From positions 1-37,061 of the forward strand of contig JAGDDD010000019.1 in the NCBI GenBank assembly GCA_017958225.1: 37,061 nt of DNA, read 5' to 3'. Positions 24,262-30,862 of this stretch are shown one piece after another (positions within the stretch are counted from its first letter, which is position 1; every line of letters begins with the position of its first letter). The notes beneath the pieces are model-generated. The model had not been told where the DNA came from, did no database searches, and was given only the letters and a program-made list of their open reading frames with translations. The stretch is from Alphaproteobacteria bacterium. Lineage in GTDB: Bacteria; Pseudomonadota; Alphaproteobacteria; CAAHEQ01; UBA3637. The position numbers and the translations under genes were made by a program.

Positions 24262-25741
24262 AGATTCTTCCCTCATAACTCCAGTTATTGTTCAAAGCTG
24301 ATTCAGATCTTGGTTGATAGGTAATCTTCACCAGCTCCATTGCTGTAAATTTCTCGAAAAAGGTTTCCCAAGCGGGCGGATCAAATGGCGACGAGAACGA
24401 GAACGCCAAATATCTGTAACTCTGTCGAGCCGGAATCACATCTTCTGATTGTTTCTGTGTTTCCTCGGCAGGACCGATTCGTTTTTCGCCCACGGACAGC
24501 TGCATCGGCACGCTCAACGCTTGCGAAATATCCACCATCTCTTGCTCCAACTCTTTCAAAGGAGCGGTAGGTGTAGATGCGTCTGTCGGCAACGGTGTTG
24601 CATAATGGACAACGACTTCTGCAGAAGTTCCGGTTTCATTGATGCGCTTTTCAACAACTTTGGCATCAATCTTGTATTCTTTGTAAGCGGACTCTAACCA
24701 CGCCAGACGACCACCTTTTTCCCAGGTTTTATCCCAACGAGTCGTGATTTGTTCCGGCGTGCAGACGATTTCGCCCAAGCCCCATCCCGGGACGATCAAA
24801 CTCTTTAACTGCATCGAATAATTCAGGCAGCGTTCCAAGAAGGGTTCGATTTTGACCAATTGTTCCCAAGGCTTCGCCTCGTCTTGCTGAGGCGCAACAG
24901 GTTTAATATCTGTCTGTGCCGGCGCTTCCGGCTTAAAATCAACCTTTTCGGTCGGCGTAATCTGCAACAATCTGTAAAGACCATAAACAACGCCGCACAA
25001 CAGGATAATGATAATCAAGGCCACACCAATCAAGATTTTGGTGCTGCGCATAGCGCCCAAACTCATCAGATGGACTTGCAAAGAATTGCGCAACAACTCT
25101 TCCAAATCCATTTCTTCGGTGCCCTCAACATGCCAAGACTGCGGCGCAATTTTATAGCCCCAATCAGGCACGGACAACATAGAGAAGAAAGCGTTCTTGG
25201 CATCTTCTTCCGATGTATAGAGCACATCGTTTTCCGCCAAGATCAAATCGTTACGAGCGGCGATAAACCACCAACCCTCATCAACTTTGAAAACAGCCAA
25301 GAAGGACGACTGATCCGACAAAGCATCCAACAGAGCAATACCCGCCACGACCTGACGTTCGGAATGCCCTCTGGAACGTTTACCAATCGCATACTGCGGG
25401 GCGCGACCAAAATGTGTGCAATACAGGTCAAACTCCGGATCTGTTTCCATCGTCTGACTGATTTCTTCAATCGGGTCGTCCGCATCTTGAATAGGCTGCC
25501 AAAACAGGCCTACAGCGTAATTGGTCTTGCCGACTTTAATCACCAGTTTGGTGTCTTCCGTCTCTTCCTCGGGCACATCTTCCGCCAGCTCAGGCACAGG
25601 AGCCGCCGGAGGCTCAGCTTGCGCTGCAGCAGACGGCGTTTCCGGAGGCGTTTGCTCAACTTGAGCGGGCGCCTCTCCTGCCTGTGTCGGCAGGGCGAAA
25701 CGATATGTCCGTTCAGATGAATTGTCTTTCATCTCAGCCAT
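24251..25741 (-). CDS. pilO: PilO2-like inner-membrane alignment protein
   Basis: A 496-residue bitopic protein. The N-terminus is Pro/Ala/Glu-rich (residues 1-60). A cytoplasmic domain (about 65-225) contains 'YAVGLFWQPIQ', 'YAIGKRSRGHSERQVVAGIA' and 'GWWFIAARNDLILAENDVLY', as in type 4b pilus PilO2. One membrane helix follows (about 235-262), then a periplasmic domain. It likely forms the inner-membrane ring joining ATPase and secretin. AGGAG lies 8 nt ahead of the start. Confidence 0.85.
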   Translation of the reverse strand: MAEMKDNSSERTYRFALPTQAGEAPAQVEQTPPETPSAAAQAEPPAAPVPELAEDVPEEETEDTKLVIKVGKTNYAVGLFWQPIQDADDPIEEISQTMETDPEFDLYCTHFGRAPQYAIGKRSRGHSERQVVAGIALLDALSDQSSFLAVFKVDEGWWFIAARNDLILAENDVLYTSEEDAKNAFFSMLSVPDWGYKIAPQSWHVEGTEEMDLEELLRNSLQVHLMSLGAMRSTKILIGVALIIIILLCGVVYGLYRLLQITPTEKVDFKPEAPAQTDIKPVAPQQDEAKPWEQLVKIEPFLERCLNYSMQLKSLIVPGWGLGEIVCTPEQITTRWDKTWEKGGRLAWLESAYKEYKIDAKVVEKRINETGTSAEVVVHYATPLPTDASTPTAPLKELEQEMVDISQALSVPMQLSVGEKRIGPAEETQKQSEDVIPARQSYRYLAFSFSSPFDPPAWETFFEKFTAMELVKITYQPRSESALNNNWSYEGRIYEK

Positions 25742-25752
25742 CTTTTATGCTC

Positions 25753-27405
25753 CTAGAAATGCTCCATTCTTGATTCAGGCGCCAACGGAGAGACCAAAAT
25801 CTCAGGCGTTAACAGGATGACTAACACATTTCTGTCTTCCTGGGCATAGGCTTGTCCGCCCAAAATTGACAACTTCGGTTGGCCAATACCTGATGTGGTT
25901 GTTCTGGCTTGAATGGTTTCGAAACCGGTCAAGACCAAGGTTGAACCAGAGCGCATGGCGATTTCTTGGACGAAGCCGCGTGTCTGTAATGTCGGCAATT
26001 GAACTGTTGTCACAGAACTATCTGTCTCCGCAGTCGTTTCGCCTTCTTCACTGCTATCGCTACCGGAAGAGCTGTCGCTGTTGGGCACATCCGGGTCAAC
26101 AGAAGAACCGTCGGATGAGAAGTTTTCCAAGGATACCAAGTCTGTCAAGGTCATTGTGAACAACAAGATCAAGCGACCGTTATCCAAAATGCGCGGCAAC
26201 AATTCCATGGTGAAACCATAGTTCAACACTTCCGGTGTCAATTGGACCGTTACGTCGTAACCACCATCACCGTTGGAATCTTTTTGAATTTCCGTGCTGG
26301 CAACATAACTCTTTTGTGTCGTTACTTGCACCGGCGCGACTTTGTTGTTTAAAGTCGTCACAGAAGTGCTGGTCAGCAAAGCGGTTTTTCCTTGTGTGGA
26401 AATCGCTTCAATAATGCCTTCAGTTCCATACCACTTGCTCTTCGGGTCAATCAACTGCATGCTCAAAGAACCCGGCAAGTTTGCACCAGCCACAAAGGAC
26501 GAACTAAAGTTAGCGCCTAATTTGTGGTTTTTGAAGGCCGCTGTCAAATCTAAGCCGTATTTATCATCAGAGGACAAGGACACAGACAACACCTTCACAG
26601 AAATGGCCACCTGACGTGACATTTTCTCGTTCAAGTCTTGAATATAACGAGCCACCTTTTGAATAACAAACGGAGGCGCCGTCACTGTGATTGTGCCTGA
26701 TGTTTTGTTGATGCTCTTTTGATCGCTGAAGGAGCCCATGACCAAGGTCAAACCTTCTTCAATTTGCTCCCAAACGCTCAACGCCACCGAGGTGCTCATC
26801 GACAATGTGGAGGCGGAGCCTTCGCTGGAGTTCGGCGTTCCGGACAAACTGGCCGACAAAGACGTATCGCTTACCGGCAAAGCATACACAGTAAAGACGC
26901 GTGTTTCTTGATCATAGAAGGACACTTCGCCTTTGCGATAACGCCACCAAATCGAATATTTGTTGGAGATATAGTCTAACAAGCCGGACAACGTGCCTTC
27001 ATAATTGACGGTAATTGTCTCGGTCGGTAACTTATCAGCCGCGCGCAACTCTTCGATTGAGTAACGCAGGCCTGTTACATTGCGCAATTCATCAACCAAG
27101 GTCACTAAATCGACGGGGTCGTTGATGGCAATTGTAATGGAGTCTTGCGAATCGAGTTCGGCCGGCAATTTTTCACCGCCGACAATCTTGAAGCTGTCTT
27201 GGCCTAACCAAATGTCTTCTTTGGTAACAACCGTATCCACAGGCTCTGCACGATCAGGGATCTTGGCGACTTCCACCAATTCGCTGACATCGCCATAGAC
27301 TGTTTCGACATATTCTGCCGTCTCGTCCACGTGCTGCACAGGGATACAACCCGCCAACGCGACAAGCACAGCCCCTAACAAGCAAAACTTTGTATTACTC
27401 TGCAT
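25753..27405 (-). CDS. pilN: PilN-like outer-membrane secretin lipoprotein
   Basis: A 550-residue secretin. The start at 27405 has GGGAGG 6 nt ahead (an ATG two codons upstream abuts the box). The lipobox 'LVALAGC' puts lipid on the Cys ahead of IPVQHVDE. N-domains (about 80-270) include an STN-like region ('LVDELRNVTGLRYSI'). The secretin core (about 290-550) has 'VTTLNNKVAPVQVTTQKSYV', 'NYGFTMELLPRILDNGRLIL' and the closing 'GSTLVLTGFETIQARTT' and 'NVLVILLTPEILV'. A Ser/Asp/Glu-rich insert lies near 435-470. Lipoprotein secretins of this kind form type IVb pilus channels. It overlaps the pilL-like gene by 11 bp. Confidence 0.92.
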   Translation of the reverse strand: MQSNTKFCLLGAVLVALAGCIPVQHVDETAEYVETVYGDVSELVEVAKIPDRAEPVDTVVTKEDIWLGQDSFKIVGGEKLPAELDSQDSITIAINDPVDLVTLVDELRNVTGLRYSIEELRAADKLPTETITVNYEGTLSGLLDYISNKYSIWWRYRKGEVSFYDQETRVFTVYALPVSDTSLSASLSGTPNSSEGSASTLSMSTSVALSVWEQIEEGLTLVMGSFSDQKSINKTSGTITVTAPPFVIQKVARYIQDLNEKMSRQVAISVKVLSVSLSSDDKYGLDLTAAFKNHKLGANFSSSFVAGANLPGSLSMQLIDPKSKWYGTEGIIEAISTQGKTALLTSTSVTTLNNKVAPVQVTTQKSYVASTEIQKDSNGDGGYDVTVQLTPEVLNYGFTMELLPRILDNGRLILLFTMTLTDLVSLENFSSDGSSVDPDVPNSDSSSGSDSSEEGETTAETDSSVTTVQLPTLQTRGFVQEIAMRSGSTLVLTGFETIQARTTTSGIGQPKLSILGGQAYAQEDRNVLVILLTPEILVSPLAPESRMEHF

Positions 27406-28336
27406 TTTCATCCTCCCTTGTGCTGACAACTAACACTTTGTTGCCTTGGTAAAAGACCGCTTTCGGTGCAGGTGTCGCTCTGGCGAAGGAACGGACCAAA
27501 GCCGAGGCCACATCCACGAAACGGCCACGGAAAGTCGCACTGGCTTCCAGTGTGTAGTCACGATCCATATTCCAGATCACGCGCCAACCGGCAGCGTCAC
27601 CCCACTCTGTCAACAGTGTCCGCAAGGTCACACCCTCGGCGGCCACCCAATCTCTGACGGTAACAGAAGTTTTTTCTGTCGTCTTGTAACTCTTTAATTG
27701 AGCCTCTAACTGTGCTTTTTCTGCAGATAAAGCCTCTCTTTGTGCTTGTAATTCTTGCATTTCTTGCAAAATCTTGTCTTGTTCCGAAGGTTCAGCCTTC
27801 ACTTCCGGCTTGGCTTCCTCGGGTTTAGCGCAACCGCACGGAGCGGCAGGCGCTTGAGGAGCCGGCGCACAAGCGGTCGCATCTTCCGGACACGGGCAAG
27901 GCGCTGTGCACAAGCAAGACGGTTTTTGTTGGCATGGCGTTGGAGATTGTTTGATAACCATGGGTTCAACTAACGCATCTTCCGGCACATCTTTGGCATC
28001 AACAGGTTGGACACGCGGGGCAACCAACGGTTGAGCCACCGGCGCGGGGGCTTTGGGTGCGGCGGCCACTGTCACAGGCGCTGCACAAGCCGACGTTCCA
28101 CTCTGCAAATCAACAGGCGCCGTGCAAGGAGCTTTGGCCGGTTGAGATACGGCAATGTCTTCACGCACCAACGCAGGCGCGGGCTCTACATAAACAGACT
28201 GTGTCGTTGTTTTCACCTCAATCACGTCTGCATCTTCCGAGCAAAAACCGGAAGCGCACCGCGGTTGCGTGCTATAACAGCCCGACAGCACAGCCATAAC
28301 CAACATTGTAGGAACGGTTAACAAGTGTTTTTTCAT
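27395..28336 (-). CDS. pilL: TcpQ/PilL-like Cys- and Pro-rich lipoprotein
   Basis: A 313-residue lipoprotein (lipobox 'VLSGC', Cys20). Residues 30-185 are Ala/Pro-rich with a cysteine cluster (eight Cys between 135 and 169). A short coiled coil follows (about 186-220), then a TcpQ/PilL C-terminal domain (about 224-305: 'VRDWVAAEGVTLRTLLTEW', 'GWRVIWNMDRDYTLEAS', 'FRGRFVDVASALVRSF'). TcpQ domains help assemble the secretin and may touch peptidoglycan. GGAGAG precedes the start. It heads the run of secretin and inner-membrane genes and has its own promoter. Confidence 0.82.
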   Translation of the reverse strand: MKKHLLTVPTMLVMAVLSGCYSTQPRCASGFCSEDADVIEVKTTTQSVYVEPAPALVREDIAVSQPAKAPCTAPVDLQSGTSACAAPVTVAAAPKAPAPVAQPLVAPRVQPVDAKDVPEDALVEPMVIKQSPTPCQQKPSCLCTAPCPCPEDATACAPAPQAPAAPCGCAKPEEAKPEVKAEPSEQDKILQEMQELQAQREALSAEKAQLEAQLKSYKTTEKTSVTVRDWVAAEGVTLRTLLTEWGDAAGWRVIWNMDRDYTLEASATFRGRFVDVASALVRSFARATPAPKAVFYQGNKVLVVSTREDENAE

Positions 28337-28409
28337 AATTTACTCTCCAACTTTCTGTTTAATGTCAATTCGGATATTTCTACCCATTCATGTTTATTCC
28401 TTTTATAGA

Positions 28410-28432
28410 ATACAATTATTAACAAATTGTAT
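28410..28432. promoter_or_regulatory. Inverted repeat over the pilL-like promoter
   Basis: ATACAATT, a 7-nt spacer and AATTGTAT form a perfect 8-bp inverted repeat covering the -10 and part of the spacer of the proposed pilL promoter. It contains TTAACAAATTGT, also found ahead of the virB9-like gene. Confidence 0.45.
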
Positions 28433-28444
28433 ATATTTTGGCAA
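28415..28444 (-). promoter_or_regulatory. Candidate promoter ahead of the pilL-like gene
   Basis: On the minus strand, TTGCCA (28444-28439), an 18-nt spacer and AATAAT (28420-28415) match consensus at 5 of 6 each. It sits in the 117-bp gap after the OmpA-like gene, about 80 bp ahead of the pilL-like start. Confidence 0.55.
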
Positions 28445-28453
28445 GTCTTTTTT

Positions 28454-30346
28454 TTACCATTGATATACCACCTGTTTTATTTTTTGTCCTGTTTGCGTGT
28501 CTACCTGTTGCAAATCAACGTCTTGGACCAAAGGAATCACACGCAAAATAACTGAATCATTATCTCTGTTTGTCAGCGTGAAACGAATCTGTCGAGGCGA
28601 GACACCATTATTTAATAAGGCTGCTTTCAGCAAAGCGAATCGTCTGGCCTGTAATTCAAGTTGCTGCATACCCAGACGAATCTCTATCGCATTTTGCGCT
28701 TTATGCTTCATCGCTGCCGAGAACACACGTATCCACTTCAAAGCCTGCGCAGACAAATCAGCCCGTCCGGGTTGGAAATTGATCTTGATTTCGTTCGGAA
28801 TCGTTCTCAACATCACGTCGTCAGCATAGGTGGCCGCCGTGCGATTCTTTTCGAACCGATCGATTGCCTGCAAAACGCGATCCACATAAGTATCTTTGAC
28901 CGTCGGGATGTTCGCCGCAATTGTATTGTCTTCCGGCGTATCCGAAGCCTCTTCCTCTATAGCCTCTACCGGCAACAACCAAGGACGTTTCGGCGGGCAA
29001 GGCGCCGCCACTGCAAGATTCGTTTCACGTGGCGATGTGGCGTTTAAACGCGCCTCTAAAGCCTCTAGGCGTGCTGTTGCGTTAGCCAAAGCCTCGGCCG
29101 CATTTTGAATCTGGGCTGCCGTAGCGTCGGCCACCTGCATGGTCGGCAAAGTCTTTTGAGCTGTTGCGGCCCGCTCTTGCGCTAAGATTTCTTTTTGTTG
29201 TTCCACAGCGCGGGCACGGCGTCCATACGGGTCAAAGGCAGGCGTTGTCTCGGCCGTCGCCTCAACCGCTGCCTCTTTTGTCTTTTCCGCTTCTAATTTT
29301 TCTTTCAGCTCGTTTTCCTGCGCATCCAAAGCAGCCATTCGCTTTTCCACAGATTCCAGTTGAGCCGTCGTTACCGTCAGCAATTCGGCCGTTTTTTGAC
29401 GCTGATCTTCAACCAGTTTGGCTTTCTGCGTATCCGCCTCTGTTTGTTTGAGCTGCGTCAAATCGTTTTCCAGATTTTTCAACTTTTTGGCTGTATTGTT
29501 CAGCAAAGCCGTAGTATCCTGATAAGCCACCTGCAAGCCGGCATATTCGACGGTTTGTTGCAGTTTGGCAATTTTTTCTTTGGTGTCTTCGATTTGTTCT
29601 TTTTGCGCCTCAACTTCACCCTCAGCCGCCGCCACTTCAGCACTGGCTACTTTTGCGACCTCTTGCGGTTGAGCCGGTTGCGCCACCACTTCCTCAACCA
29701 CTTCCTCGGCCACCGGTTCTGCCGGCTGTGCTTTAGGCAAAGCCTCGGCCAACCGTTCTGTTTCGGCATCGACCGCATCTTGCGTTGCCTGCGCCATTTG
29801 AGCATTCATCGCCTGCAAGTCACGAATACGCGCCTCGATGGTTTCCAGTTGCGTAGATGTTTGCGCAAGCAGATTTTCTGTCTGTGCGTATTGCTGTTCC
29901 ACATTCTCCAAAGTCGGCGTCTCAACAACCGTCGCTTCTCCAACGACTACACCATCCTGTCTCCAAGGATTAGACCCATCAACCACCGCCGGTTTTGCCA
30001 CATTGGCGCGCGCATCGGCTTCCGGTAAAATATAGGTCGGCAAAATAAAACTGCCTTCCGCGGTCAATGTCGGGATATCTTCATCTGTTTCCAAAGCAGA
30101 CGACACTTCTACATTTTGCAAAGCTTCAGACCAAAACTCATCTTCCAACTGATTCGTTTCCACCGGTTGAGGATCTATCACATTATCGGCCACCTCTGTT
30201 ACATCGGCATCTCCTTCTGCCTGCAAAGAGTCCACCACCAGCCAACGTGTATGTGCCTGTGCCAGAGAGGTTGTTGATAACAACACACCCAAACAGGACA
30301 CGACCCAGAAAGCATGTTGATAAATAATGTTGGTCTTCTGTTTCAT
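28454..30346 (-). CDS. Exported coiled-coil protein with C-terminal OmpA-like domain
   Basis: A 630-residue protein. The start at 30346 has AGGG 7 nt upstream. The signal peptide ends 'TTSLAQA' before HTRW. An acidic region follows, then a long Gln/Glu/Ala/Lys coiled coil (about residues 135-450) broken by a Pro/Val/Glu-rich segment. The C-terminal domain (about 500-600) reads 'IPNEIKINFQPGRADLSAQA', 'IEIRLGMQQLELQARRFALL' and 'VSPRQIRFTLTNRDNDSVIL', an OmpA-like fold that normally binds peptidoglycan; the usual Asp/Arg contacts are only partly kept. It heads the pilus-like operon opposite virB3. I infer a periplasmic strut anchoring the machine to the wall. Confidence 0.75.
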   Translation of the reverse strand: MKQKTNIIYQHAFWVVSCLGVLLSTTSLAQAHTRWLVVDSLQAEGDADVTEVADNVIDPQPVETNQLEDEFWSEALQNVEVSSALETDEDIPTLTAEGSFILPTYILPEADARANVAKPAVVDGSNPWRQDGVVVGEATVVETPTLENVEQQYAQTENLLAQTSTQLETIEARIRDLQAMNAQMAQATQDAVDAETERLAEALPKAQPAEPVAEEVVEEVVAQPAQPQEVAKVASAEVAAAEGEVEAQKEQIEDTKEKIAKLQQTVEYAGLQVAYQDTTALLNNTAKKLKNLENDLTQLKQTEADTQKAKLVEDQRQKTAELLTVTTAQLESVEKRMAALDAQENELKEKLEAEKTKEAAVEATAETTPAFDPYGRRARAVEQQKEILAQERAATAQKTLPTMQVADATAAQIQNAAEALANATARLEALEARLNATSPRETNLAVAAPCPPKRPWLLPVEAIEEEASDTPEDNTIAANIPTVKDTYVDRVLQAIDRFEKNRTAATYADDVMLRTIPNEIKINFQPGRADLSAQALKWIRVFSAAMKHKAQNAIEIRLGMQQLELQARRFALLKAALLNNGVSPRQIRFTLTNRDNDSVILRVIPLVQDVDLQQVDTQTGQKIKQVVYQW

Positions 30347-30398
30347 TTGCATACCCTACATTTTTACAGCCAAATCCAACCCGCACAGGACAGGTCAA

Positions 30399-30428
30399 TT
30401 TATATTCTTTTTGCATTTTAAAAGGCAA
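30399..30428 (-). promoter_or_regulatory. Candidate promoter of the pilus-like operon
   Basis: On the minus strand, TTGCCT (30428-30423), an 18-nt spacer and TATAAA (30404-30399) fit a sigma-70 promoter about 55 bp ahead of the OmpA-like gene. The 207-bp divergent region 30347-30553 holds no gene and is AT-rich. Confidence 0.5.
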
Positions 30429-30502
30429 AAAATGAATATATGGTTAATAAAATGCTTTTTTATCGTTTCTTTTCATTAGATTTTTGACCTAAATAAAAAA
30501 AC

Positions 30503-30530
30503 TTGTATTCACAGAAAAAATGTTTATGAT
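30503..30530 (+). promoter_or_regulatory. Candidate virB3-virB4 promoter
   Basis: TTGTAT (30503-30508), a 16-nt spacer and TATGAT (30525-30530) give a plausible promoter about 25 bp ahead of the virB3 start, with AAGGGAAG as ribosome-binding site after it. Confidence 0.5.
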
Positions 30531-30553
30531 ACGATATAAGAAAGGGAAGAATC

Positions 30554-30844
30554 ATGGATGAGCCTATTTTAAAGTCAGTTGCTATGCCGCCGCGTTTCCT
30601 GTGGGCGCCGCAAGTGCCCGCCTTGGCAAATATCGGCCTACAGTTCCCCATAGCCTTATTGACGATTGCTATTTTTGATATGAACCCTTTAGTCAATCTG
30701 ATTTCTATTGTCATTGTGCATTTGCTGTTGATTGTCGCCGGCTTAAAGGAACCACACTTATCCACCATGTTAAAAAGCCAAGGGCGCTTCATACGCGTCT
30801 ATCATGCTATTTACAAACAACCAGGGCGAAAGTTGGCCCCTTAA
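30554..30844 (+). CDS. virB3: VirB3-like T4SS inner-membrane protein
   Basis: A 96-residue protein with two closely spaced membrane helices (about residues 22-42 and 44-64), a cytoplasmic start with 'MPPRFLWAPQVPALANIG', and a polar tail. Size, topology and position directly before virB4 match VirB3/TrbD, a small partner of the VirB4 ATPase at the inner membrane. AGGGAAG precedes the ATG. The virB4 gene begins 18 bp downstream. Confidence 0.82.
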   Translation: MDEPILKSVAMPPRFLWAPQVPALANIGLQFPIALLTIAIFDMNPLVNLISIVIVHLLLIVAGLKEPHLSTMLKSQGRFIRVYHAIYKQPGRKLAP

Positions 30845-30862
30845 ATATAAAGAGAGAATACT

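Noticed and set aside
24860-25720. 286-codon plus-strand frame opposite the pilO2-like gene
   Set aside because: Arg/Phe-rich shadow of an acidic, well-supported gene; no motif and no promoter.
29360-30028. 222-codon plus-strand frame opposite the OmpA-like coiled-coil gene
   Set aside because: It is antisense to a gene with a signal peptide, coiled coil and domain structure. Its Phe/Leu/Arg/Gln-rich product has no domain or ribosome-binding site and reflects the reverse complement of Gln/Glu/Lys codons.
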